Source: Abyssalbus ytuae (GTDB lineage Bacteria; Bacteroidota; Bacteroidia; Flavobacteriales; Flavobacteriaceae). From it: a DNA stretch of 64,000 nt. Positions 45,526-54,542 of the stretch are shown one piece after another. The stretch is from positions 2,170,001 to 2,234,000 of the forward strand of contig NZ_CP094358.1 of NCBI RefSeq assembly GCF_022807975.1. The letters are read 5' to 3'. Both the position numbers and the translations under genes were made by a program. Positions within the stretch are counted from its first letter, which is position 1. Each line of letters begins with the position of its first letter. The notes under the pieces were generated by a model. That model ran no database searches. It worked only from the letters and a program-made list of their open reading frames with translations, and was not told where the DNA came from.

Positions 45526-46182
45526 TTAATAAATCATCTCAGGGATTTCTCCTACAATTATTAAATTCCCTTCGGTGGCTTTTTTGATTTCCTCTACTGA
45601 AACGCCGGGAGCTCTTTCCAACAGTTTAAACCCTTCTTTTGTAACTTCAATTACAGCCAGGTTGGTGACTATTTTTTTAACGCAATTAACCCCGGTTAAA
45701 GGTAACGAGCACTTTTTTAAAAGTTTAGATGCGCCTGCTTTATTGGTGTGCATCATAGCTACAATGATGTTTTCTGCAGAAGCTACCAAATCCATAGCAC
45801 CCCCCATACCTTTTACCATTTTACCAGGGATTTTCCAATTTGCGATATCACCGTTTTCTGATACCTCCATTGCACCCAAAATGGTGAGGTCTACATGTTT
45901 TCCTCTAATCATTCCGAAACTCAAGGAAGAATCAAAGAAAGAAGCTCCGGGTAGAGTAGTAATAGTTTGTTTTCCGGCATTTATTATATCCGGATCTTCT
46001 TCTCCTTCATAAGGGAAAGGTCCCATTCCCAACACCCCGTTTTCACTTTGAAATTCAACACTAATACCTCGGGGAATATAGTTTGCAACCAGGGTGGGAA
46101 TACCAATTCCAAGATTTACATAATATCCGTCTTTTAGCTCTTTGGCAATACGTTGAGCTATTTGTTCTTTATTCAAGCTCAT
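45526..46182 (-). CDS. scoB: 3-oxoacid CoA-transferase subunit B
   Basis: This is the B subunit of a two-subunit CoA transferase moving CoA between succinyl-CoA and acetoacetate (or a similar acid). The 218 residues contain the catalytic Glu in FQSENGVLGMGPFP near 43-56, GIGIPTLVANYIP near 22-34 and the GGAMDLV motif. It starts 2 bases after the A subunit gene. Acetoacetate as the substrate is the family default, not proven here. Confidence 0.93.
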   Translation of the reverse strand: MSLNKEQIAQRIAKELKDGYYVNLGIGIPTLVANYIPRGISVEFQSENGVLGMGPFPYEGEEDPDIINAGKQTITTLPGASFFDSSLSFGMIRGKHVDLTILGAMEVSENGDIANWKIPGKMVKGMGGAMDLVASAENIIVAMMHTNKAGASKLLKKCSLPLTGVNCVKKIVTNLAVIEVTKEGFKLLERAPGVSVEEIKKATEGNLIIVGEIPEMIY

Positions 46183-46184
46183 AA

Positions 46185-46886
46185 TCAGTTTCTTTTTTTT
46201 ACAGTGCGTTGCTCAATTCTTTTTTCATATTTTTCTCCCTGAAAAATACGTTGTATAAAAATGCCGGGGATATGTATTTGGTTAGGATCGAGATGCCCTG
46301 CAGGAACCAGTTCTTCTACCTCGGCTACAGTAATTTTTGCCGCGCCACACATAACAGGATTAAAATTTCTGGCTGTTCCTTTAAAGATTAAATTTCCGGC
46401 TTCATCTCCTTTCCAGGCTTTCACAAATGAAAAATCTGCTTTAAAAGCGTGTTCCAGCACATACATTTTGTTGTCAAATTCTTTGGTTTCTTTACCTTCA
46501 GCCACTTCGGTTCCATATCCGGCGGGAGTATAAAATGCCGGAATACCTGTTTGGGCTGCCCGGCATCTCTCAGCTAGAGTACCCTGTGGAATAAGTTCTA
46601 CTTCCAGTTCCCCGCTTAACATTTGGCGTTCAAATTCATCATTCTCACCAACATAAGAAGAAATCATTTTTTTGATCTGGTGTTTTTGAAGCAATAACCC
46701 AAGGCCAAAATCATCTACCCCTGCATTATTTGAAATACAGGTTATATTTTTAGTACCTAATTTAACAAGATGTGAGATGCTGTTTTCCGGTATACCACAC
46801 AAACCAAAACCACCAAGCATGAAAGTCATGCCATCTTTAACTCCGTGAAGGGCTTCTGAAACACTATTAACTTTCTTGATTATCAT
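46185..46886 (-). CDS. scoA: 3-oxoacid CoA-transferase subunit A
   Basis: This is the A subunit of the CoA transferase. The 233 residues have the glycine-rich family signature [15 protein letters not shown] near 22-36, the [12 protein letters not shown] loop and [20 protein letters not shown]. It forms a two-gene unit with subunit B and would function in ketone-body or branched-chain acid metabolism in the cytosol. Confidence 0.93.
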   Translation of the reverse strand: MIIKKVNSVSEALHGVKDGMTFMLGGFGLCGIPENSISHLVKLGTKNITCISNNAGVDDFGLGLLLQKHQIKKMISSYVGENDEFERQMLSGELEVELIPQGTLAERCRAAQTGIPAFYTPAGYGTEVAEGKETKEFDNKMYVLEHAFKADFSFVKAWKGDEAGNLIFKGTARNFNPVMCGAAKITVAEVEELVPAGHLDPNQIHIPGIFIQRIFQGEKYEKRIEQRTVKKRN

Positions 46887-46961
46887 TTTTCATATTTTTT
46901 GTAAAATACAAAAATAAATGAAAGCTAATGAGTGATTTTTTTAATAAATTTTAATGAAATG

Positions 46962-49325
46962 TTAGAAATCTATATTTAGTTCTTCTTCTTCAAATTCTTC
47001 TTCCACTTCTCCTTCTTCATTTCCTTCATCTACTTTTTCACAATCTACTTTTATAGAAAGAATTTCTGGTTCTTCAAATTCTCCTTCAGATACATTTAAA
47101 TCATTGTCGGCATAACATTTTTTCATATAAAGGGCCCATATAGGTAATGCCATACTGGCTCCTTGTCCATAGGTAATTGTTTTAAAATGCGTGGCTCTGT
47201 CTTCACCCCCAACCCATACTCCTGTAACCAGGTTTGGGACCATTCCCATAAACCAGCCATCACTCTGGTTTTGTGTAGTACCTGTTTTTCCGGCTATAGG
47301 GTTTGTGAATTCGTAAGGATATCCGGTGATGATTTCTTTATATTCCGTTCGGTTTTTGCCATAGGTATGTCTTAAACGGGTACCGGATCCTCCTTCGGTT
47401 ACCCCCTCCATAAGTTTCACGGTGGTATAGGCAACTTCTTTACTTAAAACATCTTTTGTCTCGGGAATATATTCATAAAGTATAGTACCGTTTTTATCTT
47501 CAATACGGGTTACCATAACGGGTTTTACATACACTCCCTGGTTTGCGAATGTTCCATATGCGCCTACCATTTCATAAACCGTAATATCAGGTGTTCCCAA
47601 GGCTATTGAGGGTACCGGTAATATCTCGGCTTCTACCCCAAGTTTTTTTACCAGATTGGCTACCGGTTCGGGACCTACCTGATCCATTAATTGGGCAGTT
47701 ATGCTATTTACAGAGTTAGCCAATGCATATTTAAGAGTCATCATTTTTGCCGAATATTTTCCGTCAGAATTTTTCGGGCACCAGGGCTCTTCATTGCCAT
47801 ATTTATGTGCTTCTATACAATGCAGTATGTCGGGAAGTGAATCGCAGGGAGATTTGTGTAACTGGTCTATTGCTGTGGCGTAAACAAAAGGCTTAAATGT
47901 TGAGCCTGCTTGTCTTGCTCCCTGTTTTACCTGGTCATATTGGAAGTGTTTATAATTCACACCACCCACCCAGGCTTTAACATGTCCGGTTTGAGGTTCC
48001 ATAGACATCATTCCGGCTCTTAAATAGTGCTTGTAATATCTTATAGAATCAAGCGGCGTCATTATGGTGTCAATTTCTCCTTCCCAGGAGAAAATGCTCA
48101 TTTTTGTTTTTTTGTCAAAAGAAGCTCTTATTTCTTTATCCTCTTTTTTAAGATCGTATTTCATGTGCCGCCACCGCTCTGACTGTTTAATGGCCCTTTC
48201 TAAAATGCCTTGTACTTCAGAAGGCTCAATATCGGTAAACGGGGCTGTGGGATTTCTCTTTTTAGTGTTCTGAACAAAAAATTCTGCCTGAAGCCTTTTC
48301 ATATGTTCGTTAACTGCTTCTTCCGCATATTTTTGCATTCTTGAATCAATAGTAGTAAAAACCCTTAATCCGTCTAAATAAATATCATATTTACCTCCTT
48401 CTGGCTTAGGGTTTTTATCTGTCCAGTCCTTCAGCCAGTCCCGTAAATATTCCCTGAAATAGGTTGCAATTCCTTCGCGGTGCGATTCCGGATGAAAATC
48501 TATATCTAAAGGAACTGCCTGAAGAGAGTCTTTTTCTTTTGCGGTCAAATATCCGTTTTTATACATTTGTGATAATACCACATTTCTACGGTTGGTTACT
48601 CCTTCAGGATTTCTCATGGGGTTGTATAGGGAAGAGTTTTTAAACATACCTACCAACATGGCGGATTCCTGAATATTCAGTGAATCAGGTTCTTTACCAA
48701 AATAAATGCGGGAAGCAGAGCGTATACCATCAGCATTATAACCAAAATCATAAATATTAAAATACATGGCTATAATTTCTTCTTTGGTATAATTACGTTC
48801 TAAACGTGTAGCAATAACCCATTCTTTAATTTTTTGAGTTATAGCTTCCCATTTATTTTTAGATCTGACCCCTACAAATAACTGCCGTGACAATTGTTGT
48901 GAAATAGTACTGGCTCCTCCTTTTTTACCCATGTAAAAAACGGCTCTTAATGTTCCTCTTGCATCAATACCGGAATGATCATAAAAACGTTCATCTTCGG
49001 TAGCAATTAAAGCATCGATCAGGTGTTTGGGTAAGTCTTTATATGGAACAGGAGTTCGGTTATCCCTTAAATAATATTTGCCCAGGGTTTCTCCATCGGA
49101 AGAAAATACTTCGGTAGCCAGATTGGTTTGCGGGTTTTCAAGAATTTCGAAGGTTGGCATGGAACCAAAAACACCAAAAGATGCCAACACAAATATTAAA
49201 AAAACCGAAAACACTCCCAGTAAAAACAAACTCCAGAAACCTATAATGTACTTTTTAAAGCCTTGTTTTGAATTGTTTGTTTTTCTTTGTTTCACTTTCT
49301 CTTTTGCAAAAAGCTTTTTAAGCAT
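46962..49325 (-). CDS. Class A penicillin-binding protein (PBP1A), bifunctional
   Basis: This enzyme polymerises and crosslinks peptidoglycan. The 787 residues have a short cytosolic head, one membrane helix (about 28-52), a GT51 glycosyltransferase domain (catalytic Glu in ATEDERFYDHSG, then GGASTISQQLSRQLF) and a transpeptidase with STFK (GSTFKPFVYA), SVN (ANSVNSITAQ) and KTG (GKTGTTQNQSDGWF). The C-terminus ends in a glutamate-rich tail (VEEEFEEEELNIDF). It starts 10 bases after the gldH stop, in a ricT-gldH-PBP unit. Confidence 0.95.
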   Translation of the reverse strand: MLKKLFAKEKVKQRKTNNSKQGFKKYIIGFWSLFLLGVFSVFLIFVLASFGVFGSMPTFEILENPQTNLATEVFSSDGETLGKYYLRDNRTPVPYKDLPKHLIDALIATEDERFYDHSGIDARGTLRAVFYMGKKGGASTISQQLSRQLFVGVRSKNKWEAITQKIKEWVIATRLERNYTKEEIIAMYFNIYDFGYNADGIRSASRIYFGKEPDSLNIQESAMLVGMFKNSSLYNPMRNPEGVTNRRNVVLSQMYKNGYLTAKEKDSLQAVPLDIDFHPESHREGIATYFREYLRDWLKDWTDKNPKPEGGKYDIYLDGLRVFTTIDSRMQKYAEEAVNEHMKRLQAEFFVQNTKKRNPTAPFTDIEPSEVQGILERAIKQSERWRHMKYDLKKEDKEIRASFDKKTKMSIFSWEGEIDTIMTPLDSIRYYKHYLRAGMMSMEPQTGHVKAWVGGVNYKHFQYDQVKQGARQAGSTFKPFVYATAIDQLHKSPCDSLPDILHCIEAHKYGNEEPWCPKNSDGKYSAKMMTLKYALANSVNSITAQLMDQVGPEPVANLVKKLGVEAEILPVPSIALGTPDITVYEMVGAYGTFANQGVYVKPVMVTRIEDKNGTILYEYIPETKDVLSKEVAYTTVKLMEGVTEGGSGTRLRHTYGKNRTEYKEIITGYPYEFTNPIAGKTGTTQNQSDGWFMGMVPNLVTGVWVGGEDRATHFKTITYGQGASMALPIWALYMKKCYADNDLNVSEGEFEEPEILSIKVDCEKVDEGNEEGEVEEEFEEEELNIDF

Positions 49326-49335
49326 TCTGTTATAT

Positions 49336-49812
49336 TTATTTTTTATTTTCTATTGTTATTCCTACGTCTGTTATTCCCTGTAATACTTCAAGGCCTGCTA
49401 TCTCACCGTTTTTTCGCATAGCATGTTCGATTGTAAGTTTACATTCTCCTTCTGCCGGAAAAGTTACATTTTCTTTATACCACAGTTTACTTTCTTTTAG
49501 CGAAAACCCTTCTCCAAGCCAATTTCCGTTAGCTTCAGCCATTTTGTATTCTAACGTATCGGAAATAATTTCATTGTTTGGCAAACTCATATTGGCAATT
49601 AAAAAAATGTTGCTGAAAGGGTATTTTTCATTATTTCTTAAATGAATAAAAATATCATATTTATTGATTGTATCGGGGGTTTTAAATGAAAAATCTATTT
49701 TATTATTTTTATGCCATCCGTTTTCAATATTATGATATTCTGCAAAAAAAGTGTTTGAATTGCAGGAAAAAAATAAAACTACAAGTAAAAGAATAATTGT
49801 TTTATTGAGCAT
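49336..49812 (-). CDS. gldH: Gliding motility lipoprotein GldH
   Basis: GldH is an envelope lipoprotein needed for gliding and linked with the Bacteroidota gliding/T9SS machinery. The 158 residues start with a lipoprotein signal with Cys17 (LFFSC) and then FFAEYHNIENGWHKN, which I recognise as the GldH N-terminus. An in-frame ATG 23 codons upstream would remove the signal from the N-terminus, so I start at 49812. The start overlaps the end of ricT by 11 bases. It fits with the two T9SS substrates encoded upstream. Confidence 0.9.
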   Translation of the reverse strand: MLNKTIILLLVVLFFSCNSNTFFAEYHNIENGWHKNNKIDFSFKTPDTINKYDIFIHLRNNEKYPFSNIFLIANMSLPNNEIISDTLEYKMAEANGNWLGEGFSLKESKLWYKENVTFPAEGECKLTIEHAMRKNGEIAGLEVLQGITDVGITIENKK

Positions 49813-50962
49813 TTTTAGGTTTTCTTTTATTTCTGTTTTTATGCTTTTTATTCCTGCTGCGTTTATTTTTTGGTTTGTCAAAACGTGTTAAACTGTCTTG
49901 CCCTACCACATTTTCAAACTCTTTTTTATTTTCTTCTGCAAGTTCATGTGAATATTCTTCTAAACTTGTTACTTTTTGTTTCTTTTTATTTAGCTCTATT
50001 ATTTCATGAACCTGATGAATAGTTAATTTATGCCAGTTAACAAAATCATCATCGTAAGCATACCACATTAATCCTTTAAAAATATCTACTTTTTGACAAC
50101 CTGCTAAACCTTTTTCTGTTTTTAACTTTATTTCCTGATCCGGAAAGTCCTGTAATGCATCCAGATAAGCATCCAATTCATAGTTTAAACAACATTTAAG
50201 TTTGCCGCATTGTCCGGCCAGTTTTTGCGGATTAAGTGACAAATGCTGATATCTTGCCGAAGATGTATTAACCGATCTGAAATCGGTAAGCCAGGTAGAG
50301 CAACACAGCTCCCTGCCACAAGAACCTATCCCTCCGAGTCTTGAAGCTTCCTGCCTGTAGCCTATTTGCCTCATTTCAATACGAATACTGAAGGCTCTTG
50401 CCATATCTTTAATAAGCTGACGAAAATCTACCCGGTCTTCTGCAGTGTAATAAAAAGTAGCTTTTGATCCGTCACCCTGGTATTCCACGTCAGAAATTTT
50501 CATTTCTAAGTTCAGGGCAATAGCCAATTCTCTTGATCTTTTTTGAACTTCGGCTTCTTTGTTTCTTGATGCCTGCCAGATATCTATATCTTTCTGAGTA
50601 GCCTTACGGTAAATTTTTGGTAAATTTTCATCTTTCCAATCCACCTTTTTTCGTTTCATTTGTACTTTTACCAATTCTCCTGTAAGAGTAACTATGCCTA
50701 CATCATGTCCCGGAGAAACTTCAGTGGCAACTACATCACCAATGGAAAGTGAAAGATTTTCGGTATTTCTGAAAAATTCTTTTCTGCTATTTTTAAATCG
50801 TACCTCAATGCAATCAAAAGGTTTCTGACCACTGGGGAGCGACATATTAGAAAGCCAATCAAAAACAGTAAGTTTGTTACAACCATCCGATCCGCATGTG
50901 CCATTATTTTTGCATCCTCGTGGTTGTTTGCCCTTACTGGTTGAACAACTGCTACAACCCAT
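49802..50962 (-). CDS. ricT: PSP1-domain protein RicT
   Basis: The PSP1/RicT family in Bacillus works with RicA and RicF in an Fe-S-containing complex that affects RNA processing. The 386 residues contain the PSP1 core (SIGDVVATEVSPGHDVGIVT near 68-87) and cysteine motifs GGIGSCGRELCCSTWL and LAGQCGKLKCCL. The N-terminus adds C3, C6, C17, C23 and C28, and the tail is Lys/Arg-rich (KNKRSRNKKHKNRN). I start at 50962 (MGCSSC), as in relatives; an upstream ATG would add 19 residues. No ricA or ricF is nearby. Confidence 0.9.
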   Translation of the reverse strand: MGCSSCSTSKGKQPRGCKNNGTCGSDGCNKLTVFDWLSNMSLPSGQKPFDCIEVRFKNSRKEFFRNTENLSLSIGDVVATEVSPGHDVGIVTLTGELVKVQMKRKKVDWKDENLPKIYRKATQKDIDIWQASRNKEAEVQKRSRELAIALNLEMKISDVEYQGDGSKATFYYTAEDRVDFRQLIKDMARAFSIRIEMRQIGYRQEASRLGGIGSCGRELCCSTWLTDFRSVNTSSARYQHLSLNPQKLAGQCGKLKCCLNYELDAYLDALQDFPDQEIKLKTEKGLAGCQKVDIFKGLMWYAYDDDFVNWHKLTIHQVHEIIELNKKKQKVTSLEEYSHELAEENKKEFENVVGQDSLTRFDKPKNKRSRNKKHKNRNKRKPKNAQ

Positions 50963-51175
50963 AATTTTATATGTTGACTCACAAAGGCTGCTATTAGTGC
51001 ATTTGTGAGGAAGGTTCATAAATTTTTATAAAAATGTAAATATAATATTTATTATTCAGAACAAAAACCCGATACTTTTTAAGTAAGTTTACTTTTATGC
51101 CTTTAATCCTGAATATTTATCACGCAATAAATCTCTTTTCCAAATTAATTTAAGTAATGGAAATACCAGGTATAA

Positions 51176-51406
51176 TTATTTTTTTTTCGTAGAAATGATT
51201 TTTACCGGGCAAGCTTTTTGGGCTTGATAGCACTCTTCAAAAGCAGAGTCGTCATTAGTTTTTACTGTATGGAAGCCTTTTTTTTCTGATGATCCCAACA
51301 AAACACTCTTTCCGTCCTTTTTAGACATTCTAAAATGAGCAGGAGCTATTTCTACACAATAGTTGCAGCCAATACATTTATTGCGCTGTAAAGTAACTAT
51401 AACCAT
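51176..51406 (-). CDS. Ferredoxin, single [4Fe-4S], coupled to a U32 protein
   Basis: The 76-residue electron carrier has C11-x2-C14-x2-C17 (CIGCNYC) and C66 followed by Pro (KACPVKI), enough for one [4Fe-4S] cluster, plus an extra C59. Its ATG shares one base with the stop of the U32 gene (TAATG), so translation is coupled. In E. coli a ferredoxin-like protein, YfhL, is required with the U32 protein TrhP/YegQ for tRNA uridine hydroxylation. That makes this ferredoxin the likely electron donor here (inference). Confidence 0.9.
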   Translation of the reverse strand: MVIVTLQRNKCIGCNYCVEIAPAHFRMSKKDGKSVLLGSSEKKGFHTVKTNDDSAFEECYQAQKACPVKIISTKKK

Positions 51407-52647
51407 TAGGCGGGAACTATTTTGTAAAGCTTATCAGAAGGCCTCACCCTGAAAGAGGTAGGAATGGTAACCGAATCTCCTTTTTTGGCGGTTTCCAGAT
51501 TTTCATCATTTACCAGCATTTCCGAAAGTTCAATTTCTTCTACCCCTGTTGTGGGGCCGGTAATTAATAATTTATCGCCTAATTTTAAGTCAAAAGCTTC
51601 TATTTTAAACTCTGCTATGCCGGTTTTTGGATAAAAGTGCATTCCTTTGCCAATATACACCTTTTTTTGGGTTGCCTGCGAACCCGGTCCGTCACTCCAC
51701 TCTCCTAGTTTTTGGCCCAGGTAATAACCACTCCAGAACCCCCGGTTATATACTTTTTCCAGCTCTTTCATCCAGTTGTTCACCTTCTCCTTGGTATAGG
51801 TGTTCTCATAATAAGCATCTATAGCCTCCCGGTAAGTTTTAATTACTGAGGCCACATATTCCGGAGCTCTTCCTCTTCCTTCAATTTTAAGGACTTTTGC
51901 CCCAGTGTCAATTACCTGATCCAGAAAATCTAAAGTGCATAAGTCTTTAGGTGACATCATGTATTCATTATCAATTTCTATTTCAAAGCCACTTTCCTGG
52001 TCCACCACAGTGTATTTTTTTCTGCAGTTTTGTTTACATGCCCCACGGTTGGCCGAAGAATTATGAGAATGTAAACTCAAATAACATTTACCCGAAACCG
52101 CCATACAAAGAGCCCCGTGTCCGAAAATTTCTATTTCTACCAAATTTCCCGAAGGCCCTTTAATATTTTCTTTCTCTATCTGGCTACAAATTTGTTTTAC
52201 CTGCCTTAAGCTTAGTTCCCGGCTCATTACCATGGTATCAGCAAACATGGAATAAAACCTCACCGTTTCAATATTTGTAATATTAATTTGGGTAGAAATA
52301 TGCACCTCCATATTTATTTGCCTGGCATAAGCAATAACAGCCTGATCCATAGCAATAACAGCCGTAATATCAACTTTTTTTGCTTCGTTAAGTAATGTTT
52401 TTATTATAGAAAGGTCATGATCGTATATTATCGTATTGAGGGTAAGATATGTTCTTACGTTTTTTTCTTTACATCTTCTGGCTATTTCCTGCAGGTCGGC
52501 AATAGTAAAATTAATGCTGGCACGAGCCCGCATGTTAAGCTGCTCTACACCAAAATACACAGAATCTGCCCCATTATCTAAAGCTGCCTGTAAGGATTCA
52601 AAATTTCCTGCAGGAGCCATTAGTTCTATTTTCCCACTCTTTGTCAT
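51406..52647 (-). CDS. U32-family protein, TrhP/YegQ-like tRNA hydroxylation enzyme
   Basis: The 413-residue protein has the U32 signature EIFGHGALCMAVSGKCYLS near 170-188, the cysteine cluster NRGACKQNCRKKY and the LKIEGRGRAPEYV motif. All of these align by eye with E. coli TrhP (YegQ), which makes 5-hydroxyuridine at tRNA position 34 using prephenate. U32 proteins were long annotated as collagenase-like peptidases. I start at the ATG at 52647 (MTKSGKIELMAP); the upstream ATG precedes the promoter. The coupled ferredoxin supports the tRNA role over a peptidase role. Confidence 0.88.
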   Translation of the reverse strand: MTKSGKIELMAPAGNFESLQAALDNGADSVYFGVEQLNMRARASINFTIADLQEIARRCKEKNVRTYLTLNTIIYDHDLSIIKTLLNEAKKVDITAVIAMDQAVIAYARQINMEVHISTQINITNIETVRFYSMFADTMVMSRELSLRQVKQICSQIEKENIKGPSGNLVEIEIFGHGALCMAVSGKCYLSLHSHNSSANRGACKQNCRKKYTVVDQESGFEIEIDNEYMMSPKDLCTLDFLDQVIDTGAKVLKIEGRGRAPEYVASVIKTYREAIDAYYENTYTKEKVNNWMKELEKVYNRGFWSGYYLGQKLGEWSDGPGSQATQKKVYIGKGMHFYPKTGIAEFKIEAFDLKLGDKLLITGPTTGVEEIELSEMLVNDENLETAKKGDSVTIPTSFRVRPSDKLYKIVPA

Positions 52648-52669
52648 TAATTTACTGTTTTTGAGGGCG

Positions 52670-52696
52670 CAAAGATACACTTTTTTAAAAAACAAA
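52670..52696 (-). promoter_or_regulatory. Predicted promoter of the U32-ferredoxin operon
   Basis: The minus strand has TTTG (52693-52696) and TATCTTTG (52670-52677), with a spacer of 15 bases, shorter than usual. The ATG at 52647 is 22 bases downstream. The -33 box touches the foot of a terminator hairpin. Confidence 0.45.
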
Positions 52697-52729
52697 AGGA
52701 ACTTTAGGCAGTCATCCAAAGTTCCTTTT
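52694..52729 (-). terminator. Terminator hairpin before the U32 promoter
   Basis: A 12-bp perfect stem (aaaaggaacttt at 52694-52705, aaagttcctttt at 52718-52729) with a 12-base loop is followed on the minus strand by GTTTTTT. It should end the transcript of the lipoprotein gene upstream. Confidence 0.8.
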
Positions 52730-52775
52730 AAGGTTAAACTCTTTATTGTTTTTTGGCAATAAAGAGTTTAACCTT
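52730..52775. repeat. 19-bp perfect inverted repeat directly abutting the terminator
   Basis: Arms aaggttaaactctttattg (52730-52748) and its exact complement (52757-52775) enclose an 8-base loop. It touches the next hairpin with no gap. No long T-run follows, so it may be an RNA stabiliser, a processing site or an insertion-derived palindrome rather than a terminator. Confidence 0.7.
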
Positions 52776-52897
52776 CTTTAACCCTACTATTTTATCTATG
52801 AACAGCAGGTTTCTTTTTTCATAAGCAGTTTTTCCCCAAACCCTTAAGGTTTCATTGCTTTTGTAAAATGATGCAGAAAAATTAAAAAGGTTGCGTG

Positions 52898-53290
52898 CTA
52901 ATTAAAACAAGTTGAATTATCCGGCCATATAAGCTGTTGATTTTCCATAACCTCCGGGGTTATATCTCCGGGATTTGAACCGATATTTCCTAAAAGATCT
53001 CCATAACAATCATAAACAGGCATAATGGAATTGCATGACGGACAACAGTTACCTTGAATAATAACCACTTCATTATTGTACAAAGCTTTTGAAAAATAGA
53101 AAAATTCTTGTTTTGTAAATGTTTGTGCGGAATAGTCAGCGATCATTTCTTCTAACCAGTTTAAGTCAGTATCAGAACAAATGCCTTCTTTTTTTAAAAA
53201 TCCGTCAGGAGAGTCACCAGTACTATCAGAATCATTGAAACATGAAAAAAATAGCACCGGAAATAAAAATAAGAAAAGAATGTTTTTCAT
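52898..53290 (-). CDS. Putative lipoprotein of unknown function
   Basis: The 130-residue protein has a lipoprotein signal with Cys17 (LFFSC) and a D/S-rich tether (FNDSDSTGDSPDG). It then has a compact domain with a CCPSCNSIMPVYDCYG segment near 81-96 and more cysteines near both ends (CSDTD, TCFN), suggesting disulfides or a bound metal. A WPDNSTCFN-type ending is common in small flavobacterial lipoproteins. I recognise no characterised family. It lies alone, followed by two hairpins and divergent from recA. Confidence 0.72.
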   Translation of the reverse strand: MKNILFLFLFPVLFFSCFNDSDSTGDSPDGFLKKEGICSDTDLNWLEEMIADYSAQTFTKQEFFYFSKALYNNEVVIIQGNCCPSCNSIMPVYDCYGDLLGNIGSNPGDITPEVMENQQLIWPDNSTCFN

Positions 53291-53415
53291 CTGTTTAAAA
53301 AATTTTGCCTAATTAATTTTTCATAAAGATGTTCATATTAAAAAAAAGTTGCTTAACCAATTATGAAAAAGAAGTGTTATTTTAGCAGGAATCAAAAAAC
53401 CACAAATAAGAGAAG

Positions 53416-54423
53416 ATGAGTTCGGAAAAAGACGCTAAACTAAAAGCACTTAAATTAACATTAGATAAACTTGATAAAGCTTACGGAAAAGGGGCTGTAA
53501 TGAAGATGGGTGATTCTGCGGTGGAAGAAGTTGAGGTTATCCCTACGGGTTCAATAGGCCTGGATATAGCTTTAGGAGTAGGGGGTTATCCCAAAGGAAG
53601 AATTATAGAAATATACGGTCCTGAATCATCCGGTAAAACTACTTTAACTTTACATGCAATAGCCGAAGCTCAAAAAGCAGGGGGCATAGCTGCCTTTATA
53701 GATGCCGAACATGCCTTTGACCGTTTTTATGCAGAAAAGTTAGGGATTGATATTGACAATCTCATCATTTCACAACCCGATCACGGAGAGCAGGCTTTGG
53801 AAATTGCCGATAACCTTATTCGTTCGGGAGCTATAGATATAGTTATTATAGATTCGGTGGCAGCCTTAACTCCTAAAAGTGAAATTGAAGGAGAAATGGG
53901 AGACTCCAAGATGGGATTACACGCTCGTCTGATGTCGCAGGCATTACGTAAGCTTACTGCCAGTATAAGTAAAACCAAATGTACCGTTATATTCATTAAT
54001 CAGTTAAGGGAAAAAATAGGAGTGATGTTTGGTAATCCCGAAACCACTACCGGTGGTAATGCTCTTAAATTTTATGCTTCGGTACGTTTAGATATACGAA
54101 GGTCTACACAAATAAAAGATACCGGGGGTGAAGTTTCCGGTAATAAAACAAGAGTGAAAGTGGTCAAAAATAAAGTGGCACCTCCTTTTAAATCTGCGGA
54201 ATTTGATATAATGTACGGAGAAGGTATATCACGTGTAGGCGAAATACTTGATTTAGGAGTAGAATATGAAATTATTAAAAAAAGTGGTTCCTGGTTTAGC
54301 TACGGAGACACAAAACTAGGGCAGGGAAGAGATGCAGTAAAAACACTGCTTCAGGACAATCCGGAGCTTCTTGAGGAACTGGAAGGAAAAATAAAAGAAG
54401 CGTTAAAAACACTCCAAAGTTAA
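53416..54423 (+). CDS. recA: Recombinase A
   Basis: RecA is the DNA strand-exchange protein of homologous recombination and the SOS co-protease. The 335 residues contain Walker [10 protein letters not shown] near 71-79, [12 protein letters not shown] (Walker B), the MSQALRKLT segment of loop 1 and loop 2 [21 protein letters not shown]. The C-terminal acidic tail is short. It is monocistronic, with a strong terminator 11 bases past the stop. I do not see a LexA-type box upstream. Confidence 0.98.
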   Translation: MSSEKDAKLKALKLTLDKLDKAYGKGAVMKMGDSAVEEVEVIPTGSIGLDIALGVGGYPKGRIIEIYGPESSGKTTLTLHAIAEAQKAGGIAAFIDAEHAFDRFYAEKLGIDIDNLIISQPDHGEQALEIADNLIRSGAIDIVIIDSVAALTPKSEIEGEMGDSKMGLHARLMSQALRKLTASISKTKCTVIFINQLREKIGVMFGNPETTTGGNALKFYASVRLDIRRSTQIKDTGGEVSGNKTRVKVVKNKVAPPFKSAEFDIMYGEGISRVGEILDLGVEYEIIKKSGSWFSYGDTKLGQGRDAVKTLLQDNPELLEELEGKIKEALKTLQS

Positions 54424-54434
54424 AATTATATATC

Positions 54435-54461
54435 ATCCCGCTTTTACAGCGGGATTTTTTT
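54435..54461 (+). terminator. Rho-independent terminator of recA
   Basis: An 8-bp stem (atcccgct at 54435-54442, agcgggat at 54448-54455) with a 5-base loop is followed by a T-run. Confidence 0.88.
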
Positions 54462-54542
54462 CTTCTTTAATTAACATACACGTAATTTTACGCAACCTTT
54501 TTTCATATAACGCATCTAACATAATGAAATTAAAGTATTGTT

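Noticed and set aside
52743-52901. Protein-like frame downstream of the 52898-53290 lipoprotein, considered as a gene
   Set aside because: No ATG, GTG or TTG start exists in the frame and two hairpins overlap its end, so it is kept as an observation only.
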